Part shown: positions 27,201 through 34,621 of the stretch, piece after piece | How positions within the stretch are numbered: position 1 is the first letter of the stretch | Layout of the letters: the number at the start of each line of letters is the position of its first letter | Source of the DNA: Antarcticimicrobium luteum | GTDB taxonomy: Bacteria > Pseudomonadota > Alphaproteobacteria > Rhodobacterales > Rhodobacteraceae | NCBI RefSeq assembly: GCF_004358185.1 | Contig: NZ_SMUV01000071.1 | Location: 124,001-188,000, forward strand | DNA: 64,000 bases | Reading direction: 5' to 3' | Notes under the pieces: model-generated | The model's input: only the letters and a program-made list of their open reading frames with translations | Told to the model about the DNA's origin: nothing | Databases searched by the model: none | Made by a program: the position numbers and the translations under genes

Positions 27201-27425
27201 ATGGCCACGCAAACAGAGTGGGAAGCGAAGGCGGCAAACCTTCTCAAGGCTGAGCTGAAACGGAAAGGCGTGACATACGCTAAACTTGTTGAAAAGCTAG
27301 GCGAAATGGGAATCAGCGAGAAGGAAGCGAACATCGCCAACAAGCTGTCCCGAGGGAAGTTTAGCGCGGCGTTCCTGTTGCAATGTCTGTCAGCCGTTGG
27401 ATCATCGCAGTTGCATTTGGATTAG
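27201..27425 (+). CDS. DUF6471-domain small protein
   Basis: 74 aa made almost entirely of the DUF6471 unit: WEAKAANLLKAELKRKGVTY, then KLVEKLGEMGI and ANKLSRGKFSAAFLLQCLSA. The layout resembles a helix-turn-helix repressor: recognition-helix-like NIANKLSRGKF followed by a hydrophobic helix. A GGAGG ribosome-binding site lies at 27192-27196. It is divergent from the transposase and next to a palindrome, so a role in controlling the element is plausible but inferred. The last 43 bp overlap the next gene in another frame. Confidence 0.75.
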   Translation: MATQTEWEAKAANLLKAELKRKGVTYAKLVEKLGEMGISEKEANIANKLSRGKFSAAFLLQCLSAVGSSQLHLD

Positions 27426-28198
27426 CTTTCATTGCATCGGCAAGTGCTGGCATTTGGGCTATTTGGTCATTGGAGGAATATTATGCCCATGATCGTCAAG
27501 ATATAGCCGAACGACAAAATTCCGAAGCACATAGCGGCATCGATGCTTGCGGAGAAATCCCCTATGTCTTTTCTGCGTCGAAATGCATTAGAGATGCCAT
27601 AGACTCCGCCAATGAAGAATATACATCCTACAAGGACTTGAAGGCGCAACAGCATATGTCGCTGTCCGCTCTTGGAGTTCTCATTGTCTCTGCCATCACT
27701 ATGTTTGTCACCTCTATTGGTGTCGTTTTTGTTTACTACACCCTCAGAGAAACCAAGAACACTGCCGACCAAGCCAAGCGAGAGGCCGACATTGCCGAGG
27801 ACAGCTTCAGAACTCTGGAGAGGCCTTTCCTCGCAGTCAAAATTACCGATACATACAGGCTCCATAACAACCAAGGCGGGGTGCGATCCATTGACTACAC
27901 CGTTGTTAACGCTGGCCGTAGCCCCGCTGTTCTCACTGCGGTACGCCATCACCTTGGGAAAACAGTAGAAAAAGGCGAGTTGGATGCTTGCTATGATGTC
28001 ATTCAATCGGGCGGGGAACTGAACAACCAGCGCCACGTCGCTTTGAGCGAGACCGAAAGCGCCGCAATTACAGAAAGTGATCGTATCGTTTTTCTTGTGC
28101 AACTCTCGTTCATGGACGTAACCGGGGTTGGCGGCGAGACGGTATGGAGGTTCATCAAAGACGGAACCAGGCCATTTGTCCTGCTGGACATTGCTTAA
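27383..28198 (+). CDS. Hypothetical two-helix membrane protein, passenger of the element
   Basis: 271 aa, not recognised. A first hydrophobic helix spans residues 6-28 (IIAVAFGLAFIASASAGIWA). A second lies around residues 90-117 (LSALGVLIVSAITMF and following). Between them is a 60-residue segment with two Cys (CGEIPYVFSASKC), which suggests a disulfide in the periplasm. After the second helix there is a coiled segment (RETKNTADQAKREADIAEDS) and a C-terminal domain starting RPFLAVKITD with TVVNAGRSPA, probably beta-rich and cytoplasmic. The start lies inside DUF6471. Low G+C. No function is assigned. Confidence 0.65.
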   Translation: MSVSRWIIAVAFGLAFIASASAGIWAIWSLEEYYAHDRQDIAERQNSEAHSGIDACGEIPYVFSASKCIRDAIDSANEEYTSYKDLKAQQHMSLSALGVLIVSAITMFVTSIGVVFVYYTLRETKNTADQAKREADIAEDSFRTLERPFLAVKITDTYRLHNNQGGVRSIDYTVVNAGRSPAVLTAVRHHLGKTVEKGELDACYDVIQSGGELNNQRHVALSETESAAITESDRIVFLVQLSFMDVTGVGGETVWRFIKDGTRPFVLLDIA

Positions 28199-28262
28199 GA
28201 TTATCAACGCGATCAAAGCTATCTTAATCACCGCTCAGCCCTCCGGCTGGCGCTGTCGCACG

Positions 28263-28289
28263 CTTGGTGCGTTTGATACATAAGGCCGC
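28263..28289 (-). repeat. Right terminal inverted repeat of the IS1595-like element
   Basis: Reverse complement begins GCGGCC and carries TATGTATCAA and CGCACCAAG. Partner of 24709-24735. The GGATTT at 28290-28295 directly outside repeats the hexamer directly outside the left end. Confidence 0.85.
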
Positions 28290-28480
28290 GGATTTGGCTG
28301 CCATAAAGTGCGCCGATCAGAGGTCGTAGCGCCATCCCACGGTCTGGCGCTCGCTCGGCTTGCTCTGGAGATCGAGGGATAGAGGGGGAACGGCAAAATC
28401 GCCTCGCACCTTCCTCTGTCCTTTGCGCCCCCTCCCCCAACGGAGGAAAAGCGAGCGGACCAGCTGCCCCCGAGCCCCCT
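28290..28480. repeat. Right half of the split dispersed repeat, then a short spacer
   Basis: From GGATTT onwards, 28290-28375 matches the inverted 56.3-kb copy: CCATAAAG, TGCGCCGATCAGAGG, then TAGCGCCA and CGGTCTGGCGCT correspond block by block. The remaining bases to 28480 (CGCCCCCTCCCCC and similar) hold no gene. Confidence 0.8.
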
Positions 28481-29023
28481 TCACACCAAATCGTACCGCG
28501 CCAGCAGCTCATAACGCACCCCGGACGGGTGCCGCGTCGATTCGTAGAGGCCGAACCCCGTGACCGCAAACCCGGGCAGCGGCGTGTCGCCATGCTCGGC
28601 AAGGAACCCGCGCAACCGGGCTGCCACGTCCGCCGCCGCGCCATTGCCGAAGCGCCCCAGCGTCACATGCGGATGAAAACGCTCTCGCGGCGGAACCATC
28701 CCGGCGCGGCGCAGCGCGCCCGTTACCCGGCGGTGCAGATCGGTAAGCGCCGACTCAGGCGCCACATCGGCGAACAGGATCCGCGGCCGGTTGCCGCCAA
28801 AGGTGCCGAGACCAGAGAAGCACAGCTCGAAGGGCGGCGCTTTTATTCCCTCCAACTCGTAATGCAGCCCTTCCAGCACTACCTCTTCCTGATCGCCCAG
28901 AAAGGCCAGCGTCAGGTGCAGGTTCTCCTCCGCCACCGGCCTGCCAGCGGGCAGCCCGGCCTGCAGCCGGACCAGCGGCGCCGTCACCTCCTCGGGCAGG
29001 TCGATGGCGATGAAGGCCCGCAC
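28481..29023 (-). CDS. thpR: RNA 2',3'-cyclic phosphodiesterase (ThpR/LigT family)
   Basis: 180 aa two-histidine phosphoesterase. The two HxTx motifs are HLTL (about residue 41) and HVTL (about residue 123), each in one lobe. The start is a GTG at 29021-29023 giving MRAFIAIDLPEEV. It begins 3 bp after the stop of the 2-hydroxyacid dehydrogenase, so the pair is probably co-transcribed. The physiological RNA substrate in bacteria is not established. Confidence 0.9.
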   Translation of the reverse strand: MRAFIAIDLPEEVTAPLVRLQAGLPAGRPVAEENLHLTLAFLGDQEEVVLEGLHYELEGIKAPPFELCFSGLGTFGGNRPRILFADVAPESALTDLHRRVTGALRRAGMVPPRERFHPHVTLGRFGNGAAADVAARLRGFLAEHGDTPLPGFAVTGFGLYESTRHPSGVRYELLARYDLV

Positions 29024-29026
29024 CCG

Positions 29027-30013
29027 TCAGAGCATCGCCGGCACCACCTGATCGGGTGGGCGGTGGCCGTCCTCGAAGGTCTTGATGTTGATGATCACCT
29101 TTTCGCCCATCTCGATCCGCCCCTCGACGGTGGCCGACCCCATGTGCGGCAGCAGCACCACATTGGGCAGCTCACGCAGCCGCGGGTTCACCTCGGCGCC
29201 GCGTTCGTAGACATCCAGCCCGGCGCCCGCGATCTCGCCCGCGCGGATCATCCGGGTCAGTGCATTCTCGTCGATCACCTCGCCGCGCGAGGTGTTCACG
29301 ATCACCGCGCTGGGCTTCATCAGCTTGAGTCGCCGCGCATTCATCAGGTGAAAGGTGCTGGGGGTGGACGGACAGTTGATCGAGATGACGTCCATCCGCG
29401 CCACCATCTGATCGAGGCTGTCCCAATAGGTGGCCTCATGCGCCTCTTCGATCTCGGGGCGCAGCCGGCGGCGGTTGTGGTAATGCACCTGCATACCGAA
29501 GGCGGCGGCGCGCCGGGCCACCGCCTGGCCGATCCGGCCCATGCCGAGGATGCCCAGTCGCCGGCCGCCGATCCGCCCGCCCAGCATCGCGGTGGGCGCC
29601 CAGCCGGGCCAGTCGCCGCGCTGCATCATCGCCAGCCCCTCGGGGATGCGGCGGGTCACGGCGAGGATCAGCGCGATGGTCATGTCGGCGGTGTCGTCGG
29701 TGACCACGCCGGGGGTGTTGGAGACCAGAACGCCACGCTGGCGGGCGGTGGCGACGTCGATGTGATCAACCCCGGCCCCGTAATTGGCGATCAGCTTGAG
29801 CCGGTCGCCCGCCTGGGCGATCAGGCCGGCGTCGATCGCGTCGGTCAGGGTGGGCACCAGGACATCGGCGGTTTTCACCGCCTCGACCAGTTCGGCGCGG
29901 GTCATGGGGGTGTCATCCTCGCGCAAGCGGACGTCGAAAAGCTCGCTCAGCCGGGTTTCGACCGCCTCCGGCAACCGTCGCGTCACGACAACACTCAGTC
30001 GTTCTCTTGGCAC
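29027..30013 (-). CDS. D-2-hydroxyacid dehydrogenase (glyoxylate/hydroxypyruvate reductase-like)
   Basis: 328 aa NAD(P)-dependent enzyme. The nucleotide-binding motif GILGMGRIGQAVARR starts near residue 155. The catalytic Arg lies in NTSRGEVID, and the His in LPHMGSAT near residue 300. The start is a GTG at 30013 (protein MPRERLSVVV) with GGAG 5 nt upstream. The open frame continues far upstream through non-homologous sequence and is not used. The likely substrate is glyoxylate or hydroxypyruvate, by family. Confidence 0.9.
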   Translation of the reverse strand: MPRERLSVVVTRRLPEAVETRLSELFDVRLREDDTPMTRAELVEAVKTADVLVPTLTDAIDAGLIAQAGDRLKLIANYGAGVDHIDVATARQRGVLVSNTPGVVTDDTADMTIALILAVTRRIPEGLAMMQRGDWPGWAPTAMLGGRIGGRRLGILGMGRIGQAVARRAAAFGMQVHYHNRRRLRPEIEEAHEATYWDSLDQMVARMDVISINCPSTPSTFHLMNARRLKLMKPSAVIVNTSRGEVIDENALTRMIRAGEIAGAGLDVYERGAEVNPRLRELPNVVLLPHMGSATVEGRIEMGEKVIINIKTFEDGHRPPDQVVPAML

Positions 30014-30118
30014 TGATGCTCCTCCGATGCTTTTCAAAACCGCCTGCGCCGTGGCATCGTGGCGCAGGATCAGCCGGGGCACAAGAACCCGATGCGCAAA
30101 TGACGCAGGCTTTCCGCG

Positions 30119-30670
30119 ATGAGGCAAACAGAGAAATCGGGCAGGCCGTCTGTGAGTGTATTGATGCGACTGACACGCCGCGCCGCGGCGACCGTGGCGG
30201 TGATCCTGCTGGCAAGTGCGGGGCAGGCGCAGCAAGGCGACGCGCGCGGGCCGGTGACGAACCTGCCACTGCCGCGTTTCGTTTCGCTCAAGGCCGGCGA
30301 GGGCAACGTGCGCCGTGGCCCGTCGCTGACCCATCGGATCGACTGGGTGTTCAAGCGCCGCGACATGCCGCTGCAGATTACCGCCGAGCACGGCCACTGG
30401 CGCCGGGTGCAGGACCGCGACGGCGCCGGAGGCTGGGTGCACTATGCGCTGCTGTCCGGGGTACGCACGGTGCTGGTGGAACAGGACATGCTGGCGGTGC
30501 ACGCGCGCGCCGACGACGCCACGCCGGTGATCGCGCGATTCGAACTGGGGGTGGTGGCGCGGCTGGGCGAATGCAGCCATGACTGGTGCCGGATTTCGGC
30601 CGGCGGCTATCGCGGCTGGACCCGGAAATCCAACCTCTGGGGCGTCGATCCGGACGAGATCCGGGACTGA
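30119..30670 (+). CDS. Exported SH3-domain protein
   Basis: 183 aa. A hydrophobic N-terminal segment (RRAAATVAVILLASAGQAQ) looks like a signal peptide. Two bacterial SH3 repeats follow: the first around VSLKAGEGNVRRGPSLTHRI to GGWVHYALL, the second ending in GYRGWTRKSNLWGV. Such proteins usually bind peptidoglycan or assist cell-wall enzymes. An in-frame ATG at 30164 (MRLTRRAAA) gives a more typical signal peptide, so the start is uncertain. No strong ribosome-binding site marks either. Confidence 0.8.
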   Translation: MRQTEKSGRPSVSVLMRLTRRAAATVAVILLASAGQAQQGDARGPVTNLPLPRFVSLKAGEGNVRRGPSLTHRIDWVFKRRDMPLQITAEHGHWRRVQDRDGAGGWVHYALLSGVRTVLVEQDMLAVHARADDATPVIARFELGVVARLGECSHDWCRISAGGYRGWTRKSNLWGVDPDEIRD

Positions 30671-30801
30671 TCCGGAGGGCCGGTCATGCGATGGCGCGGA
30701 AAGATCCTCCGCACCGCCGCCGCCGCCAGCATCTTTGCGGATTTTTTTGTCAGATGGGCCTTGAACAGCCCGAACAAGCCGCGTAATTAGCCGCTCACCG
30801 T

Positions 30802-30876
30802 TGGGGTGTAGCCAAGTGGTAAGGCAGCGGTTTTTGGTACCGTGTACCGTAGGTTCGAATCCTACCACCCCAGCCA
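30802..30876 (+). tRNA. tRNA-Gln (anticodon UUG)
   Basis: 75 nt including an encoded CCA. The acceptor TGGGGTG pairs with CACCCCA, with discriminator G. The D-arm is GCC...GGC, the anticodon loop TTTTGGT has TTG at 30834-30836, and the T-arm is GTAGG-TTCGAAT-CCTAC. A degraded integrative element starts directly downstream. Confidence 0.97.
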
Positions 30877-31047
30877 TTGATCTCCAGATTAATAAACCAA
30901 GCATCCGTGGCCCCCGTTGGCCGGGAAATTCCCCTGAAAAGTGCCCCAGCTAACTGGGCTGCTCTCGGGTCCGTCTGCGTGACCTCCCCCGGTGTGGGAG
31001 AGGTCGCTGTCGTTGATGGTGGCACCCGTTACACCCAGACTCTCCCT

Positions 31048-31611
31048 ATGCGGGTACGGCGGGTGGAGGCAGCACATGAGAGCATCAGAGATGCCGATCC
31101 GCGACTGATCAAAGCTGCAGTCCGTATCGCTTTCACCTGCTGCCGTTGGCGTTGGAATCCCCATGACGAGGACGCCTCTACTCGAGAGGCTTACGAGGAG
31201 GAGAAAGCGGGGAAGGACGCTGACGCGGTTGCAGCCGAGATCGCTTGGCTCGATGGCGGACCTGAGCCGACTTGGCCAGAGCTTCCGGAAGAGACACCGT
31301 CATTTTCGCGTCAGCCGCGTGCGATTGTCTCACCGAACGGCGAACATATTGACCTCAAACGTGATGACGACTCCCTGAGACGCAGCTCCAAACAGGCCGT
31401 CGTTCGAGTCAACGACCAAGAGCTCTCAAGATGGTTGAGTCTACTCAATGTTGAAAGGTTCGCTCGGCCAGGCTGGTACATTGAGATCGTAGACACTCAT
31501 GCGGCTTGGTCCGCACGAATGAATGGCCATGGCTATTCCGCCGATGCCGAGCCCAATCGGACGCCAGACGATTGGAACAATCAGTTCTATGCATTGGTGT
31601 CGTCAGCTTAG
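31048..31611 (+). CDS. Hypothetical protein in the tRNA-flanked remnant
   Basis: 187 aa, not recognised. The open frame extends back to the end of tRNA-Gln, but the ATG at 31048 (MRVRRVEAAHESIRDADPRL) is the first plausible start. Composition looks like a real soluble protein: an acidic helical middle (EDASTREAYEEEKAGKDADA), then a C-terminal region with many Trp and a closing PDDWNNQFYALVSSA. G+C is somewhat lower than the core genes. No function is assigned. Confidence 0.45.
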   Translation: MRVRRVEAAHESIRDADPRLIKAAVRIAFTCCRWRWNPHDEDASTREAYEEEKAGKDADAVAAEIAWLDGGPEPTWPELPEETPSFSRQPRAIVSPNGEHIDLKRDDDSLRRSSKQAVVRVNDQELSRWLSLLNVERFARPGWYIEIVDTHAAWSARMNGHGYSADAEPNRTPDDWNNQFYALVSSA

Positions 31612-31890
31612 ATGGACGCCGCGGAGGATCGGTTCTCGTCGCTCCTTCAGCCGATAATTGAACTACCTGATCAGTCATTCTGCGATGTTGCTGAAACGAT
31701 CATCCTCGACCCCTCCTCCCCTGGCTGCCCGGTCCACCAGATCAAGGTCGCCGACCAGTTCAAAGGGCTGCTCGACCCGCGCCGCCCGATGGGCGTGGAG
31801 ACCGGCCGCGCCATGGCGGAATGGGCCAAGGGGCAAGGCAATGCCCAAAAGCAGAAGGAAATCCTCGACCGCGCCCGCGCGGAGGCCCGC
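31612..31890 (+). pseudogene. Unidentified coding fragment joined to the methyltransferase remnant
   Basis: An open frame starts at an ATG directly after the previous stop and reads through a protein-like stretch (SSPGCPVHQIKVADQFKGLL and RRPMGVETGRAMAEWAKG) before it runs into the methyltransferase sequence in a different frame near 31885. It is probably a residue of another element gene fused by deletion. Not recognised; it could also be chance coding. Confidence 0.25.
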
Positions 31891-32833
31891 AATCGCGCGC
31901 GGCGTCATGCGCTATGTGGTCGAGGCGAAACAGCCCTTCGTGATCTCGGTCGCGCACGGCTATAGCGGTGGACGGCGTGAATATCCCATCGGCGATCCGC
32001 TTGGAACCGTCTCTGCCGGCGGCATCCAGCATGGGCTGGTCGCGCCGACCCTCGCCCCCTTCTCGACGCAGGGCCAGCACGGCGGCCACAACCGGCCGAT
32101 GGACGCACCGCACCACACGATCACCGCCAGCACCAAGGATTACAACGGCATCGTCGTGCCCACTCTGGTGCAGACCGGATATGGTGAGCGGCCCGGGCAA
32201 GCCCCGCGCGTTCCGGGGCTGGACAAGCCGCTGGGCACCGTGGTGGCAGGCGGGGCGAAACATGCGCTGGTCGCCACCTTCCTCGCCCAGCACAACGCCG
32301 GGCCGCGGATGGAGCGCAACGCCGGGCGGTCCGCCACCGCGCCGCTCAGCACCCTGACCACGCGCGGGACACAACAGCAGGTGGTCGCGGCCTCTCTCCT
32401 CAGCCTGCATGGCACGTCGCGGCGGGACGCCTCGATCGAGGCCCCGCACCCGACAATCTGCGCCGGCGGCGGACATGGCGCGCTGGTGGCGGCGTTCCTG
32501 CAAAAATACTACGGGCAGGGCCTGGGACAGGAGGCGGGCGAGCCGCTGCACACCCTCAGCACCCGCGACACTTTCGGCCTGGTCACGGTCGAGATCGACG
32601 GCGCGACCTATGCCATCGCCGATATCGGCATGCGCATGCTCACCCCGCGCGAAATGTTCCGTGCCCAGGGTTTCCCAGACAGCTACCGGATCGAGACCGC
32701 GCCAGACGGCCGGACCTTCACCAAGACCGAACAGACCCGCATGTGCGGCAACAGCGTCTGCCCGCCACTGGCCGAGGCGCTGGCGCGGGCGAACTGCGCG
32801 CACGTGGCCGAGAGAGAGGAACAAGCGGCATGA
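31886..32833 (+). pseudogene. C5-cytosine DNA methyltransferase, C-terminal half only
   Basis: Similarity starts around IARGVMRYVVEAKQPF and runs to the stop. The conserved C-terminal motifs are intact: LTPREMFRAQGFPDSY (motif IX side) and TRMCGNSVCPPLAEALARAN (motif X). Motifs I, IV (PCQ) and VI (ENV) are absent, and upstream DNA does not supply them in any frame, so the catalytic half has been deleted. Between residues about 15 and 245 the recognition region consists of six degenerate repeats (see findings). An ATG at 31907 could express about 308 aa of catalytically dead protein. The stop overlaps the next start by 4 bp. Confidence 0.75.
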
Positions 32834-33072
32834 AACTTATCACCCCAGACACCATCAGTTTCCGCGCCCAGGTCACCGAGGAGGAGCTGCGCGCGCGCAT
32901 GGCGACCGAGGTGCTGGAGCAGATCGGCGGGCTTGGCCCGGACGGCAAACCGTTGCCCGGGATCAAGACGCGCGTTCTGCGCGGCGATGGGCGCAAGGGC
33001 GGCTACACCATCGATGTCACCGGCCCAGCCCCGGCGCGGCTCTATCTGCCGAGGGGAGAGGACAATGGCTGA
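32830..33072 (+). CDS. Hypothetical small phage-type protein, 80 aa
   Basis: Not recognised. MKLITPDTISFRAQVTEEEL opens a helix with ELRARMATEVLEQIGGLGPD. Then a short beta-like region, GIKTRVLRGDGRKGGYTIDV, ends at LYLPRGEDNG. The ATGA overlaps with the methyltransferase remnant before it, and the DUF4326 gene overlaps its end by 8 bp; this indicates a former early operon of the element. Confidence 0.65.
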   Translation: MKLITPDTISFRAQVTEEELRARMATEVLEQIGGLGPDGKPLPGIKTRVLRGDGRKGGYTIDVTGPAPARLYLPRGEDNG

Positions 33073-33373
33073 CCGCCCCCGCCGCATCCAGATGCGCCGC
33101 GACCGCCCATGGCGCGCCGAGAACCCGGACGCGGTGATCGTGGCGCGGCCCAGCCGGTGGGGCAATCCGTTCCGCATCGGAGAGGACGGCATTCAAGACG
33201 CCGCCGCCGCGGTGCGGGAGTTTCGCGCCTTGACGGAGAAAGAGCTGCGCCACGATCCACATCTGATTTCCTTTGTCGTCGCCCCCCTGCGCGGGCGTGA
33301 TCTCGCCTGCTGGTGTCGGCTGTGCGACCGCCACGCGGAGGGGCTGCCGCTGGGCGAGACTTGTCCAGACTGA
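33065..33373 (+). CDS. DUF4326 domain protein
   Basis: 102 aa. RIQMRRDRPWRAENPDAVIV followed by ARPSRWGNPF is the DUF4326 signature. The C-terminal GRDLACWCRLCDRHAEG carries a Cys/His cluster (C-W-C, C, H) that may bind zinc. DUF4326 proteins are common on phages and have no established function. It overlaps the preceding gene by 8 bp. Confidence 0.8.
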   Translation: MADRPRRIQMRRDRPWRAENPDAVIVARPSRWGNPFRIGEDGIQDAAAAVREFRALTEKELRHDPHLISFVVAPLRGRDLACWCRLCDRHAEGLPLGETCPD

Positions 33374-33434
33374 ACCCCCTGCCACGCCGACGTTCTGTTG
33401 GAGATTGCGAACAGGGAGGCGGAGGACTGACGCC

Positions 33435-33665
33435 ATGGCCGTGACGCTCGAATTCCCGCCCGCCCTGTTGCCGGCCCCGCAGGCCGCGCACTATCTGGGC
33501 GTATCGGAATCGACGCTGCACACCCTCGACATTCCGCGCCGGGTGCTGGGCCGAAAACGGCTGTACGACCGCCGCGGCCTTGACCAACTCATCGCATCGC
33601 TGCCCTATGAGGGGCAGGAGGCGAACTCATGCGACGATCTGTTCGGGGCGGGGCTGTGCGGCTGA
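33435..33665 (+). CDS. Helix-turn-helix (excisionase/AlpA-like) protein
   Basis: 76 aa. APQAAHYLGVSESTLHTLDI followed by RRVLGRKRLYDRRGLDQLIA is a MerR-type winged-helix pattern, as in excisionases and AlpA regulators: helix, turn with VSESTLH, Arg-rich wing, second helix. Its 3' end overlaps the integrase start (33629) in another frame, the usual xis-int arrangement. Confidence 0.75.
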   Translation: MAVTLEFPPALLPAPQAAHYLGVSESTLHTLDIPRRVLGRKRLYDRRGLDQLIASLPYEGQEANSCDDLFGAGLCG

Positions 33666-34621
33666 AAGGGCTCAGCCAGAGCGGCCACTGGCCGTCCGGC
33701 AACCCGCGCTTTTATCTGCGCCGGCCGGGCACAGGGCCATTGCCATGCCGGATCTGCCAAAGGGGCATCCCGATTTTCTCGCCGCCTATGTCGCCTCGAC
33801 GCGGGCGAGCTGGCGGCGCATGCTCGACGACATCGACGCGCGCTATGGCGTCGGCCGGATGGTCGATCTTGAGCCGCGCCACGTCAGGCAGGATCTGGCC
33901 CGCCTCGCGCCGATCCCGGCAAACAACCGGCTCAAGGTCTGGCGGGCGCTGGGGCGCTGGTGGTACGATTCCGGTCTGGTTGAGGCCAACCCAACCGCTG
34001 GTTGGACCGCACAGGGCCCCGAAAACGGACGGCCACACACCGTGGACTAGGGCGGATGCCGATCGGTTCCGGCGGCACTGGGCAATTGGCACGATGCAGC
34101 GGTTTGCGATGGAGCTGATGCTGCACACCGGCGCCGGCGTCACCGATGCCTGCCGGATCGGACCCGGGCACGTCGACCGGCAGGGCTGGCTGCGCTACAA
34201 GCGCGCGAAAACCGGGACGCTGGCGATCTGCCCCTTTTCCGGGGCGGCGGCGATGGGGCCCCCGGTATGGTTCGAGATCAGCCCGCACCTGGCGGACTGC
34301 GTCGCGGCGGCGCCTAAACACATGACGTTCCTCAGCACCGCGCAGGGCGCCGCCAGATCGCCAAAGGCCGCGCAACAGTGGTTTTCCCGCGCCGCGAAAG
34401 AGGCTGGGCTCGCCAGCGGACTGACCGCCCACGGGCTGCGAAAACTACGATCAGTGATGATGGCCGAGGCCGGCGCGCCCCCTGAGCAGCGCATGGCGTT
34501 TCTGGGACACGAAACATCCGAGCAAACCCGCGAATATAGCAAGACCGCGGATGCCAAGAATATCATTTCGGGAACGGATTTTTCCAACTTTTCCGAACGA
34601 GTTGGAAAAAATGCAGATTAA
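33629..34621 (+). pseudogene. Tyrosine-type integrase with two compensating frameshifts
   Basis: The frame is open for 330 codons, but homology moves between frames. Residues 1-38 (RLKGLSQSGHWPSGNPRFYL and so on) are in this frame. From 33745 to about 34006 the phage-integrase core-binding region (MPDLPKGHPDFLAAYVASTR to LVEANPTAGW) is in the frame one base earlier. From about 34020 the catalytic domain returns to the first frame (KTDGHTPWTRADADRF onward). HGLRKLRS, FLGHETSEQT and the nucleophile in TREYSKTAD are intact. The first catalytic Arg, expected in the TGxR box, is not seen (TGAGVTDACRIG). The encoded protein would have a scrambled DNA-binding core and is probably inactive. Confidence 0.8.

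Larger units (their letters stand above)
24709..28289. mobile_element. IS1595-like transposon with passenger genes, including a Panacea toxin-antitoxin pair
   Basis: 3,581 bp bounded by 27-bp inverted repeats (24709-24735 and 28263-28289) that match at 25 of 27 positions. Both ends are flanked directly by GGATTT (24703-24708, 28290-28295). Outside these, the halves of a dispersed repeat join co-linearly, as in the unbroken copy near 56.3 kb, which marks the whole block as an insertion. Content: 115-aa unknown, Panacea antitoxin, probable toxin, IS1595-like transposase on the opposite strand, DUF6471 protein and a two-helix membrane protein. G+C is visibly lower than the surroundings, except in the transposase gene, so the cargo has a different origin. 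The IS1595 family usually makes 8-bp duplications; only 6 bp are clearly shared here. Confidence 0.85.

Noticed and set aside
31612-31965. A complete 117-aa gene
   Set aside because: The second half reads methyltransferase DNA in the wrong frame and the first half has no family match, so it is treated as a fragment at a deletion joint.
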